Part shown: positions 10,801-22,880 of the stretch, piece by piece
Layout: the number at the start of each line of letters is the position of its first letter
Numbering within the stretch: the stretch's first letter is position 1
Made by a program: the position numbers and the translations under genes
The notes under the pieces: generated by a model
What the model was told of the DNA's origin: nothing
Seen by the model: only the letters and a program-made list of their open reading frames with translations
Databases searched by the model: none
Assembly (NCBI GenBank): GCA_013399855.1
Contig: VXAY01004091.1
Span: 452,867-516,866, forward strand
Direction of reading: 5' to 3'
Length of the DNA stretch: 64,000 nt
DNA from: Oxyruncus cristatus
Lineage: Eukaryota; Chordata; Aves; Passeriformes; Cotingidae

Positions 10801-13115
10801 AAGTCTCTCTGTCAACTTCTTGGGAAACAGATTCTCTCTCTCCCTTACCTGACTGAGCACAAGGTAGGGAAACTTCTCTTTGCTGTATTGTTAGCACTTT
10901 GGCAGTCTGTCCTGTTCTAGGTTTCTGCCTAAGTCTTGAATATTACAGGATCTGCCACTGTTGCAGGCTTTTTGTTGCTTGTTCAGTGTTCTCACTGTGT
11001 CTTTTCTTGCGGAGTGGCTTCTTATCTTACAGTAGTCGAAGAGCTTCCTGCATCTATTTAAGCTATGAGTGTGTGTGATACAATCAAGCCGTTTGTCTAG
11101 TACAGCAGAGCGTAAACAGTTTGTGGGACCATTCAAAACCTCTGCTAGTATAGGAAAGCTAACTATCTGAGGCCAGTAATCATTAACTGACTTAAGAAAT
11201 CTAGATTCTGTAGGACTTGGTAAACCTAGTGTGTCACGTGAACCTACTAAACTGGAGACACTAAATTTGGACAACAGCCTCTCATTTTCATATTGTATTT
11301 AACAGCAGTAAATTGTGTGTAGCAGCACAGTCTTTAGAAGCTGTTTTTGAAATTTGTTTTTTGACAGCTCTTAAAAGCAGCACATTTAAACAGGGCATTG
11401 CTGCATATGGGTCTAGTTGAATCATAGGATCATAGAGTATGCTGAGTTGGAAGGGGGCCCATAAGGATCATCAAGTCCAACTCCTGGCCCTATGCAGGGC
11501 ACCCCAAGAGTCACACCATGTGCCTGAGAGTGTTGTCCAAAGACTTCTTAAACTTGGACAGGCTTGGTGCTGTGACTGCTTCCCTGGGGAGCCTGTTCCA
11601 GTGCCCAACCACCTTCTGGGTGAAAAACTTTTTCCTGATATCTAACCTAAACCTCCCCTGACTCAACTTCATGCTGCTTCCTTGAGTCACGAGAGTGAAG
11701 AGATTGGTACCTGCCCCTCTGCTTCCTCCCATAAGGATATGGAGGACCATAAGGAGGTCTCCCCTCAGTCTGCTCTTCTCCAGGCTGAACAAACCAAGTG
11801 ACCTCAGCAGCTCCTCTTACATCTTCCCCTCCAGACTGTTCACCATCCTCATGGCTGTCCCTTGGACACTATCTAATAGCTTTGTATCTTTCTTATATTG
11901 TGGTGCCCAAAACTGCACACGGGACTCAAGATGAGGCTGCACCAGTGCAGAGCAGAGCGGGACAATCACCTCCCTCAGCTGGCTGGTGATGCTTTGCCTG
12001 ATGCCCCCCAGGACGCAGTTGGCTCTCCTGGCTGCCAGGGCACTGCTGACTCATATTCAACTTGCTATTGACCAGGACCCTCAGATCTCTTTCCACAGTA
12101 CTTTTCTTCAGCCTGTCATTCCCCAGTTTATACACACAACCAGGGTTGCCCTGTCCCAAGTGCAGAATCCAGGACTTTCCCTTGTTAAACTTTATGCAGT
12201 TGGTAGTTGTTGTAATAGCATGAAAAAAAAGGCAAACCAACCTCAGTCTGTGATTTCAGTGTGGAAAAAGATTGGTTAAGACATCACGTAATAACTATGT
12301 TCTGCAGGAGACTTGTTAAGTAGCAGTATCACTTGCCCACAGGTCTAAGGCTCTCTGCCGAGTAGAGAGCTGTAAAATTGTTACACTAAAAAGTTTGGGT
12401 TTCTCCCTTCTTTGAAAGATGTAAATACTTTTTCTTTTTTGTAATTCAAGAGCAATGGTAAGATGAGAATTAGTTAATGATGTTTTACAGTTATGTGTTA
12501 ACTTTTTTGTATTGTACTATTGTGTTTCTTAAAGATAAGGTCAAAATCTACAAAGTTGTTTGAATGCTTGACTCCAAGTCGAGATTGGAGGTGTCCAAGC
12601 TCAAGAGCTGATAGTACCAATCACTGATGGGTATCTGAGACCTCTGCTCCCCAAGATTGGCAGCCAAAATAAGTGTCAGTTAATTCTGAAGAAATACTTG
12701 GGCTGATAGGGGTGCATAATTATTTTTCTTATTTCCTTGTTGCTTTTGGAAACCTTAAGGGGTAAAGGGGAAAGCCTTATGAGGGAAAAGTAAATGCCTT
12801 GTTTGTGGCATGCAGTTCTAACTCCCAAACCAGACTTAGAACGTAGAAAACCGAGAAGCAAGAAAACTTGGGTAATTTGTTATTTAACTGTTAATTTGTT
12901 ATATAATCCTTTGTACAAGGAATTTTAATGCTTCTTAGTGGCCTGAGTGCTGGACTGTTAAAAACAGCTTGCGCATTAAATGTGTTCCACAGGGTGAATA
13001 ATTATCTTTCTCATACCAGAGTTAAATAAGGAGAAAACTGATGTAATATTAAGCTGTAACTTACAGCAGCATATAAGAGAGATTGCATAATCGGTTCTTT
13101 CATATCTTTTATTAG
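7860..13115 (+). other. OSBPL1A: OSBPL1A intron 1
   Basis: This is the first intron, between the inferred non-coding exon and the first coding exon. It contains a long CR1 fragment at 11420-12206. Otherwise I see no exon or named element; the longer open frames at 10541-11274 on the minus strand have no recognisable protein. Confidence 0.55.
11420..12206 (-). mobile_element. CR1 LINE fragment, long
   Basis: This is a minus-oriented CR1: the 3' end reads as AATCATAGGATCATAGAG, followed by TGAGTTGGAAGGGGGCCC, then internal 3' UTR and the ORF2 end, fading out near CTTGTTAAACTTTATGCAG. At nearly 790 bp it is the longest CR1 copy in the window. Both strands have short open frames across it that are repeat-derived. 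Confidence 0.92.
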
Positions 13116-13117
13116 AG

Positions 13118-13238
13118 ATGACTACTGAAGCAGAACAGCAGCTTCTCCATGATGCTAGAAATGGAAATGCTGAAGAAGTTAAGCAGCTGTTGGATACCAT
13201 GGACAAAGGAGAAATAAGCTTTGATATCAACTGTAAAG
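13118..13238 (+). CDS. OSBPL1A: OSBPL1A coding exon 1 (start codon, first N-terminal helices)
   Basis: The acceptor TTTTATTAG ends at 13115, two bases of 5' UTR follow, then ATG at 13118. Forty codons plus one base, from MTTEAEQQLLHDARNGNAEE to DINCK, end before donor GTTAGT. The segment is the helical N-terminal cap of the ankyrin domain. The next codon (Gly) is split by the intron. Confidence 0.95.
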
Positions 13239-16200
13239 GTTAGTAGCCTTCCTCAAATGTCTGTAATCTCACTGTTGAAGCCACATGTAGTGAAACTGAT
13301 AGTAATAGTATAATCTTGTTTTCTTTGGAGTGTTTAACAGAGTAATAAAACCCCACTTAAACGGCTGCTTTTGCCCCATGACTCAAGGCCATACTTGCAT
13401 AGGGGAGAGATAATAGTAGCAGAGTACTGAGAGTTGTAATGTACAGAAAACCTCAGTAATTCACAGACATAAGAAGTGTTGACAAGGCGAAAAAACGGTG
13501 CCTCTTTTTGCCTGTGTTGATGCTTATGCCGGCTTTGGAGCTTTGTAATACTAAACAAAACAGACTGTGGTGCCAGGGGGTGGTTCAGAGAAGTAAATAG
13601 CTTTCATCAGGGCTGCAGAGATTAGATCAGGTCATTCATTTCTGTTCTGTAGGAGCATTGCATTTCTTGCCACTTTCAGGAATGTTTGGGACAAATATAT
13701 GCTTTTTATTATTAGCATTATACTAGGTTACTTGGGAAAAGAAAATAAAATTGTTCTTCACCTGTCTTTGGCCAACACTAAAGTTTTCCTCACGTGTAGC
13801 TAACTTAGTTATGGCCAAGCAACTTGCTTGCTGAACATTAAAACTTCAGACTGGGATGGGATTTGCAAGGTTGCTAGCAGTTTCAGGCTGCTTTGTTTCT
13901 TTATTAATTTAGTAGCCTTATATTTCTCTTTATTTACACAAGTGTGTTTCTGGTTGTTTCAAAGAAGTGGATGTGTATCCCACTCTTTCTACACAGGCCA
14001 GTATTCTGTTGTTCAGCATATAACTGTTAAGCAGCACTAAGAAGACAGTGATACAGAGGGAGAGGGGAGAGAGCAATTATGCTTCATCTTGGCCATGACA
14101 GAGGGAACACCTTGCTCTAAAGAGCAGGGGTGCCTGTTGTCTGACCAAGCTTAATCATCAGTTTACTCATCCTTTTGTTTGACTGCTCAGCTGTGTTTGT
14201 GTTTTCTCAATGGTTAGTGTGCTCACCTCAGAAAAACAGGTTGTAAATCCAAGCTCTTGCTACTTCATCTTTGTGGAGCTAATTCATAATTTAAAGGGGA
14301 ACTAAACAGACCTTGATGAAGCTTAAGTCCTCCACCCTCACAAGTATGTCCTTTGCAAATGTTCAAGACATTGTGTGTAGTGCCTAAACAGTTGGAATAA
14401 AAGTACCATAAAATTCATACAACTGTACCCATAAATAAGTTCCTGAAGTCTCTTGTGCTTAGAAGAGATTTCAGAGCATCTCTCATATGTTCTTAAACAT
14501 AATCCGAAGCTGAGAAATAATAATGAAATGGCACAGTCTGCAGTTCATATTAGGTCAAACAAACGGGTCTCTGGTCAGAAAGTCTGCAGGATAGAAGAGA
14601 CTCAGGTGATGAGTGGAAAGATGGTGCTTAGCTGTTGTTCTTCTAGTTTAGCAATACATGCCAGCCAGTTAATCCTTGCTTGCTAATGGGAGCTCTAGGA
14701 AGCTAGATGGACTGTGCTTGTGATAGTTCAGGTTAAAACAAATAATTCTGAATATGGATTAGGTCTTCAGTAAAATCTCTAGGTTCTGATTCTTCTAAAT
14801 GTTGGAGGACATAGAAGTCTAATTAAAGTCTTCTCTGGGGGAACTGTTCTCTAACTCCAGAGTTAACTCTGCTCTTCCACAGTCGCTTTTCAGAGACTGA
14901 TTTGTTTTACTCTGCTCCCATAGAGTACTCCTGTGGAAATAGTCTAAGACAAATTCAGACCAAACAGCCTCTGCAGTATAACTGTCCCTGCCATTTTGCC
15001 TCCTCACTAGCATAACCACTATGTCTTGCTACAAGTTCTGATCTGCTGGGTACTACCGGATAGTAATTGCATAACCACTTGATGGTTAACTAAAATACAT
15101 GCTGTAGACTGTAACTGTCTGTTTGCAACCCTCAATCTTCCTTGTCTTCCTGACAGCCTCTAGTGTTTCTGTCATTACCTTCTGGGATAATCAGATGTCC
15201 CTAGAAAGTCCGGGTTTGGGGAGTGTCTTCAGTGCTGTGGCAGTTCTTTTAGTACTTGCATCTGATGTGGTAGTGACACTTGGCCTGGAATAAAGTGCTT
15301 CTGGAACAGGTGGGAGGCTGTATTGGAGGTAGTGCAAACTTCCTCTAGGGTGTGCCTTAGGAGATACAAGTCTAAGTCAATATGCCTCTGTGTCAAAGCC
15401 TGTCTTTGACACCTTGTACTTGTGTTTCCAGGGGTAAGCCTATATCTGAGGCTGTGTGTGCTATAGATTCATATGTGTAAAGTCTGACAACAGTGATCCT
15501 AAACATCCCAATTTCAGCCAAAGTGAAGGAACAGAAAGTAAATTCAGGCTTCTTCTACTTGTTCTGTTGTGACTGTATTCTACCCAGTCAGTGCCTGCAG
15601 ATAATCAGGACTTGCTTGAGGAGAATCGAGCCAAATGATCTGAACTTCTGCTTTTGGTTTTTTCAGTTCACCACTTTGGAAAGAAGGTATCTGCATAAAA
15701 AGTACTAAACCCAAGTTTCATCCAAAATGATCATATTTTCTAAGGCCATCTATTGTTGGCTCATTCTTCTTAAATACAAGAAAACAGAATATCTAGGAAT
15801 TTGCAAAGTAAGAAATCTATAAAGGTCAATGGTCAATAGTGTGTTATGGCAAAATACACATTTGAATGACTGCACAGTGGCCTAGCAGGCCACAGCTGGG
15901 AAATAACTGCCTAGTTTGTCTCCATTTTCTAAACAAATGATAACACTTGAAACTTAGAGTTAAGTGGCATTAAAGGAAAGAGCTGTGTGGGAGGGGTAGA
16001 GGACTTACATTTTTGTTGAAATGATGTTATTTCTTTCCTACCCTTGCATTCTCCCCTGTGTAATGATTTTCTGCTTTAAAATAATAAAAAAAGGTGCAAA
16101 CACTTGTGGTCACTTGAAGAGAAGTAGCAAAGACCTTAAGGTCTTGAAAAATAACTGGCCAGCTAACATCAGAAATGCAAACATTCAGAGTGGATGCAGA

Positions 16201-17692
16201 ACAAGGGCCTGTGGCACTTTTTTAAGTAAGAACTAGAAATCTGGAGGGGTTTCTGTTTTTGTTTGTGTTTTTTCATGACCAAATTCCTTTGGCAGCAGCA
16301 GAGTCTTGTTAGTGCTGTAACTAATGACTGTCTTGGGCTAATTTCATGAATTCAGTGCAGCTCAGACTTCTTTTGTGTTCTTTGAAAGAACCTTATTCCC
16401 TACTAGACTGAGGGCTGAATGATGTCTATTTAGTATGTTATCCAGCACAAATAGCCCCAGAGTTAGTTATCCATGCGGTGTTTATCTTCTGGAGTACCTT
16501 AGCCCATCAGTCACATAGAGTAGGAGCTCTGTTGTAGGCCTGACGGTGATGAGGGAAATATCTAAGTCTGGGGCTGGAAACAAAAAAGAAATTGCCAATA
16601 CAGGGCAGAAATGTTAGCTGGAAACAGTTTTAAGAAATGGGAAAGTATTTCAGCTGTGAACCACATTCTAATGTTAATTTTTATTATAAAAGCATAATAA
16701 AGAATGATGAACTTTAAAGACCGAGTTTGTTTTTCCTCATCCTAGTATTTTGTTTCTTTAGGGCAAACTTATGTCATGCTTGTTTCATTCCTCGGTACTT
16801 AAGGTTACATGAGAGGGGAAAATTTAATTGTGACAGTAATTTCAAAACAATTTCTGATGCCTCACTTTCATTTTACTTCCAAATACAAAATGATTGCTCT
16901 TAGGTGGTACTCAGAATGCCTTGAGTCTGTTGAGTTGGAAAGTGACGTGGATTGTTAACTTTAGTAATCTCTAATGCTTTAATATCTTGCTTTTAAAGAA
17001 GTGATTGTAGGACAGCTGTTGAATTTTATTCATACAGGCAGTCCTCCAGGGCATGTTTTAAATGCTCTTTAAAACATAAATCATATTTTCCTTTGCATGG
17101 TCACTTATGTGCCTGCTTCTTGTGTGCACTTATCATTCTGCAGCTTAGAGCTGTAGATGATACATGAGTTCTACCTTGCATAAAGATTTCAAGTCATGTT
17201 ACTTAGTAAGGCTTTGTTAAAATTGAGTGCAAGCACTAGACAACAAAGAGCCCCAAAATTAGATCATTCCACCTGTTTTGTTTTGAATCCTGTGTTTGAA
17301 AAATGGGTTGTCCTACCTTTCCTTTGAGTAAAGGAAATAAAATTGGGTAAACCGAAGAGTTTTTTTGATAAACAAGAGAAATATGTACCTGCGTGTGCTG
17401 TTTTCACAGTGAATGAAAGTAACTGAAGCTTCTTGCTAGTGTTAAAGGGCAGGGTATTACATGCAAACAAAAGTTTTATTCTCAGTCAGGCTACGTGACT
17501 TTTTCCTTTCAGAAAGATTTTGTAGATTGGAATCTAGCATTCTCAAACTGCATCCTGATTTTTCAAATAACATGAGTAGTATTGCTGCTTCTAGCCTCCT
17601 TGCTCCTCTGTTACTGTGAAGAATGGGTCATCCATGCCAGCCTTGAATTGTATTGTGAGACCAAAACTTAATTTACCTGTTTTGTCTTTTAG
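13239..17692 (+). other. OSBPL1A: OSBPL1A intron
   Basis: An intron of 4.45 kb. I see no repeat, exon or RNA gene in it. Confidence 0.6.
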
Positions 17693-17778
17693 GCAGAAGT
17701 AAATCTAATATGGGTTGGACACCTCTTCACCTTGCTTGCTACTTTGGACATGCTGTTGTGGTAGAGGATTTACTGAAG
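17693..17778 (+). CDS. OSBPL1A: OSBPL1A coding exon 2 (ankyrin repeat 1)
   Basis: The acceptor TGTCTTTTAG is followed by 86 bp encoding residues 41-69. They carry the ankyrin signature GWTPLHLACYFGH and the second-helix VVVEDLLK. The donor is AAG|GTATGT, phase 0. This is part of the RAB7-binding ankyrin block known for ORP1L. Confidence 0.96.
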
Positions 17779-19965
17779 GTATGTTTCTACTTTCCTCTGC
17801 ATCTAAGGCAGAAAATTCTGTTATTCTAGAAGCAGTTAATGTTTATTCAGGTTTTTGTGATATAAGAAAGGAGGCTTTGCAGGGAGACAGAGCCACTCCT
17901 ATGGTTTATCTACATGTAACATGGAGGTAACTGGTCATTAAAACTAAGGAATGAGATATCTGTGGTAGGTAGAGGATGACACAGTTTGCAAGGACCCAAA
18001 ATAGTGACGCTGGAAATCTTTGCAGTAGCGTAGATTGGTTACTCTGAACAGTGTTTACAATTATCAGTGCTTAGCTAGCTTTCTCTTGGTTTGTGTAACT
18101 GTCTACACCTAAGAATTAAAGATGAGTAGTTTATAGGTATGCACTCATGAAAGCTCAGCTTTTTTCAAGCTTCATGGATATCTGTATATAGTAAGCCAGC
18201 ATGTGATACTAGTAATGCAGTTATTTCAAGGGATCGATCTAGGCTGGTGTGGTACATAAAGTAAATAAATTTAGCCAATTTCACTTACTGAGTTGTAGGA
18301 AAGGCTAAAGTGTCTCAAATGCAAAAAACCTGTGTTACCTAATTCTGTGTTGTGCATAGATGTATGCCCAGAATTCTGCACAAAGTGTTTCTTTCAGGAA
18401 CAGGCTAATATAGTTTGATTCATTATTGCTTTCTAATGTCTTTGAAATAATGAACTGTGTGATGCACTTTGAAACAGCAATCCTCTGCCATCAAAGCTGA
18501 CCTGTTTATATGTGCATAACAACTGCAAATGCAGTGAATAAGTGGCTTATGATTTTCTTTTTTTTTTTTTTTGCTCTTGGTAGCTTCAACCAACCCCAAT
18601 TGTATTAGACCCTATTCATATTGGAAAGATTTCTCTGTAGATGGCAGGAGTGTGATAAACAGCCTCGAGTACAAAGGTAGCTAATCTAAACTTGAATTTC
18701 ATTCAGAATAGAGGCTGCTGGCTATGATCCACACTCTAAAAGAAGAAACAAATTTGAGATGTCTTTAAGAAATTCTTCCCTAGACTCCGTACTTCCTCAG
18801 TAAATAATGAATGCTGTTTTCAATTTAAGAGGACTATTTAAAGCAAAAGGTAAAGTTTTATTACTTAGTGCATTTTTCAAGCATCCAAGAGTTGCAAGAG
18901 TAAATGTGACTTTGTGCTTTCTTTGTTAGGGCTCTTGAAAGCGTATTATTTAGAGAATAAGGTGAGAAATAAGGGAGGCTGTGCAACTGTGAAAGCTAGG
19001 CATGTGCACGTTTGTATTTGTGCCCAGATTTTGTGCTCAAACAGCAAGTGAAGGAGATATCAGAAACAGAGCTCTTGAATCTGAGTCAGGTTCATCAGTT
19101 AACTTCAGGGAGGCAGCAGTGACCTGGCTAAGTCATGTGATCTAAACATATGTGCTGAAGTTAAATATGTCCTGCCCTCTTTCTGACCCTTTAGGGGTTA
19201 GGTAAGGTGGTGTAGAAGTGAAAGAAGAACAGTATTTCTTGGTTTCCTGGAACAGTGCCTGTGCAGTGTGGCAAACAGTCCTCCTTTCAGATAAAAGGTA
19301 TGGGATGGAGAAAGAGTGTGACAAAAGGAAGGGAGGTTCAAGACAAAGACTGTTGAAGAGGAAAGGGAGAAGAAAGATTAAGTTTCAGATGGTACTATCA
19401 ATGCTCACATTTGAAGTTTGTACTTCAAGTGAAAGAACAGCAGTAGTTGCCTAGAGAGAATACTTGTTATATCGGGATCTCCAGGAGGCTAGTGGTACTT
19501 TGTACATCTGTAACAAATGTATGTGTGTTACACAGTACCGCTATAGTTCTTCCACTAAGTTGTTTGTTGTAGTTTTTCTCCTAACACCTCCCTGCCAAAA
19601 AACCCCAAACAAATCAATAAACCAAAACCCTACAAAACTCCCAACAGCCCAAACCAAAGAAAAACCAAGCCAACAACACCCCCACCTGCTGTGGGGTACT
19701 TACTTCCCATATACCACATTCTTAAACGTGCAAGAGATACCTGGAAAAATGCAGGAGGCTTTTCCTTTTTGAAACGATTTGCAGAATGTAGGTTATGAAT
19801 CTTACATATGTACTTTATCTTTGTTTCCAGGATGTATTACAATTCTGATCTGATTTACCATGAGGCCTACATTAGTGCCCCGTCCTCCCCTTCCCCCAGT
19901 CAGAGGGAATAGCTATGTAGTTCTCATTGGAAGGACTTCAGATGTTTTTTGGTTTTGCTGTTTAG
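17779..19965 (+). other. OSBPL1A: OSBPL1A intron with A/C-rich tract
   Basis: A 2.2-kb intron holding a T run near 18559-18572 and the A/C-rich stretch at 19595-19687. Nothing else is recognised. Confidence 0.6.
19595..19687. repeat. A/C-rich low-complexity tract
   Basis: About 90 bp are nearly free of G and made of AAACC and CCAAA-type words. It is similar in texture to the tracts at 1124-1255 and 63668-63800. Confidence 0.8.
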
Positions 19966-20040
19966 GCTGGTGCAGATGTGAATGTGCTGAATGACATGGG
20001 GGACACTCCACTCCATCGGGCAGCTTTCACAGGACGTAAG
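19966..20040 (+). CDS. OSBPL1A: OSBPL1A coding exon 3 (ankyrin repeats 1/2)
   Basis: 75 bp follow acceptor GCTGTTTAG and encode residues 70-94, AGADVNVLNDMGDTPLHRAA then FTGRK. They close repeat 1 (GADVNVLN) and start repeat 2 (GDTPLHRAA). Donor AAG|GTAAAG, phase 0. Confidence 0.96.
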
Positions 20041-20897
20041 GTAAAGTATGTTGGCTTTTTTAAACCTCAGTTGTAGAATTATTAAGGAAGTACTAGCAAT
20101 AAGATCATTCAAGAAGATGTTTTTACAGTGTCTAAAAATGACTTATTGTTTGTTCTGGTACAGTGTGTTCAGAAGGACTAGGCACATTGCCTAGCTTGTG
20201 TAAGTCTGTCCAAAAAAAAAAAAAAAAAAAACAAAAAAGGGAAAACACATTTTTTTGATCTTANNNNNNNNNNNNNNNNNNNNNNNNNNNNNNNNNNNNN
20301 NNNNNNNNNNNNNNAAAAAACCACAAAGGGAAATCACATTGTTTTGATCTTAGTGGCTTCTAGAGGGGAAAAAAAACCTGTTAGTTAGGACACACAGGCT
20401 CGTTTGGGGGCTGGAAGTGCTGTTTCTTCACAGATAGCTAGAACTAAAGAGCTTTTTATAGGCCTGTGTAATGTGAGACTAGTTCGATTTGTTCCCCACG
20501 TGCCACCATCATTCCAAAACTAGTACTGCCTCTATGGATAACCTCTTAGCCCTTCTGAAGGAATGACTATTTACTGTTTTATGAAAAGAGCCAACTGTAC
20601 TATTTTTGTCTGTCAAACTTAGCATTTGCACCAGGTACACCAGCTTTTCAGAGTGAGTCTGTTCACCTATAACTCCTGTTAGTTCCTTCAGCCTGACTGA
20701 TGTGAGAGAGAAGGCTGCAGTCAGCCTCACTCTTCAATCTCTCTAAAACATCCCTTCCTGTTTTCATAAGAAATCAGCAGTGGTGAGAAACTGTTAGTTA
20801 CACAGCTCATCTTACAGGATGTCAGTAGCTGGAAAGCCTGATTGTGGCCTTACTGTTGCAGAGACAGATAAGGAGTGTTTTTCAAATTGTTTTTCAG
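20041..20897 (+). other. OSBPL1A: OSBPL1A intron with assembly gap
   Basis: An intron of 857 bp. It contains an A run from 20212 and a 51-N gap at 20264-20314 flanked by near-identical 38-mers (20226-20263 and 20315-20352). No other feature is seen. Confidence 0.7.
20264..20314. other. Assembly gap (N) in intron
   Basis: 51 N separate two near-identical 38-bp sequences, so it is probably a false gap between overlapping contig ends. Confidence 0.95.
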
Positions 20898-21009
20898 GAG
20901 GTGGTGATGTTACTCTTGCAGCATAATGCTGATACTTCCATTGTTAATGGGAGTGGAGAGACGGCAAAAGAAGTTACTCATGATAAAGACATAAGGAATA
21001 TGTTGGAAG
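20898..21009 (+). CDS. OSBPL1A: OSBPL1A coding exon 4 (ankyrin repeat 2 end)
   Basis: 112 bp follow acceptor TTTTTCAG and encode residues 95-131 plus one base. They include EVVMLLLQHNADTSIVNGSG, which completes ankyrin repeat 2, then the linker ETAKEVTHDKDIRNMLE. The donor is GAAG|GTAACT and the next Ala codon is split. Confidence 0.96.
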
Positions 21010-22148
21010 GTAACTCTAATAGGTCATAGCCTGTTTTGCTTGTTTTTTTCAAAACATGTACATTCTGAAAGCTGATCTTTCTATTTCAAGTTACAGAATC
21101 TCAGTTGAATTTTCTCTTTAAATTTTGTGATTAGATTAGAAAGAAAAATATCATAGTTTTTGGTTCTCATCTGCAGTACTGACAGGTGGGTTTTTTTGTG
21201 ATTTGGAGAGTTAAGTATCATGAATGCCATAGCATTATTCAAGTAACTTTTTCACTCCTGCTGGGGTAGTCCTTGCTACAGCTCTGAATAGTGTATGGTA
21301 GTCAAAGTCTTGGTTCACTGGAAGAGGAAAAACTAAAGTCAAGAATAGTAGGTGACTTTATGTCAACTGAATCATTAAAGGAAAAAAGTGCCGAACAGTT
21401 TGCAAAGGTGCCCCAGTTTGGTATCAAAGTCATATGACTTGCTATAGCCAGTCATAAATGTTAAGTAAAAAGGGGGAAAAAAAAAAAAGGTAAAACCACT
21501 TCCCCTCTTTTTCCTCCATTGCCTCACAGAGGTCAAAAGTGAGGCAGATGGTGTCCAAATACTTACCTAAGTTCACTGCTTATAGTTTTGGAGAGTTCTA
21601 AGAACTGTGTTGCTTGTGGGTAGTATTAAGTGATACTCATAAATACAGCTGAAGCTCGGTGTCCTCTAACACAGACTGTACACATGAGATGATCTCACTT
21701 CTCATTCTGCATGCAAATGCACAGATAACAGTCCTTTCGGCTGCTCATCTGCTGAATTTTTAGAGAAGAGTAAAATTCTTGTAGTGTGATAGGAAGAGGA
21801 GAAGAGAAGCCGAAAAGAGCACAGGGAAGGTCTGATGAGGGCGTCACGTAGTACCTGTTTTCCCTCCCACAGGGAGTGGGGTTGATAATAAGTGTTGAAA
21901 AAATTGTAATAATATGTATGTTTGTATAAACTCACACATTTTGTCAACTTTTACATGCTTTGAACATGTTTTTGCTCTGACACAGACTTTACTGAATAAA
22001 TATTCCGTTTATACCTGTTCCAAATGAGTAACACTGGAACTCTTTTTTTCTCTAGGCTTGTATTGATATAGTTTTTCAATGCTTTACTTCATATATACTT
22101 GCTAGTTTATCGAGACTGACCATAATTTTTTTTTTTTTTTTTAAATAG
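21010..22148 (+). other. OSBPL1A: OSBPL1A intron
   Basis: A 1.14-kb intron ending in a long T run before the acceptor. Nothing else is recognised. Confidence 0.6.
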
Positions 22149-22234
22149 CAGTGGAAAGGACACAAGAAAGGAAACTGGAAGAACTCCTCTTAGGAGCAGC
22201 AAGAGAGGGGGAAGTGGGGAAACTGACTGCCTTG
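22149..22234 (+). CDS. OSBPL1A: OSBPL1A coding exon 5 (helical linker)
   Basis: 86 bp follow a T-rich tract and AAATAG, encoding residues 132-160: VERTQERKLEELLLGAAREG then EVGKLTAL. The charged helical linker leads into the third ankyrin repeat. Donor TTG|GTAAGA, phase 0. Confidence 0.95.
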
Positions 22235-22764
22235 GTAAGAATTCAAGTGCTTGTATGTCAAGTGGTTCAAGCCCTAATGCTAATGTAACAAAATACGACA
22301 TTGTACCTTTGCAAAGTGCCGTGACTTCAGCATATCAGTGCTGTGCACCATGTGATGTAAGGTGCTGAACCCCAAAGGGTTTTCCAGCGTCCCTGTTGGA
22401 GATGGCAGAGCAATGGTTTTCAGCTTCTACTGTGTTTCTAAATTCTTTTCCGTTAGTTGTAAATAGCAGTGTAACGGTTCTAGGTCTGCTGACAGGAGCT
22501 TATTATGTTATTGTGGATGCCTTAATGTCATGGGTGCCTAGGTTTTCACCACAGTATGGTCTTAAATCTTGAAAGTAAGTTTTTTTTGTCGTTAGCATCC
22601 ATTGCAGCTGAAGTCTCTGTAACTTTCAATGGACAGTTGTCTGCGTGACACATTTTCATGCTGAGCGGAAATTGAAAACTGTGTATGTGTGCCCGTGCAC
22701 ACTCATGGAAATTCCAGCTGACCAATTACGGTGGCATGGTAAGGCTGTTGGAGGAGCAGATCAC

Positions 22765-22880
22765 AGAAGAATTGAGACTGGAGGGTGCCTCTGGAGATGA
22801 ACTAGTCCAGTTCCTGTTTGCAAAGCAGAATGAACTAGAGCAGGTTGCACGGGACTGTATCCAGCTGGGTTTTGAAGCAG
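22765..22880 (-). mobile_element. Decayed CR1 fragment
   Basis: The plus strand keeps the order of a reversed CR1 3' region with many substitutions: GCCTCTGGAGATGAACTAG, then GAACTAGAGCAGGTTGCAC, then CCAGCTGGGTTTTGAA. It is older than the copies at 6577 and 11420. Confidence 0.65.

Noticed and set aside
10541..11274. Two adjoining minus-strand open frames in OSBPL1A intron 1
   Set aside because: No recognisable domain, no plausible splice framework, and overlapping intronic sequence of ordinary composition.
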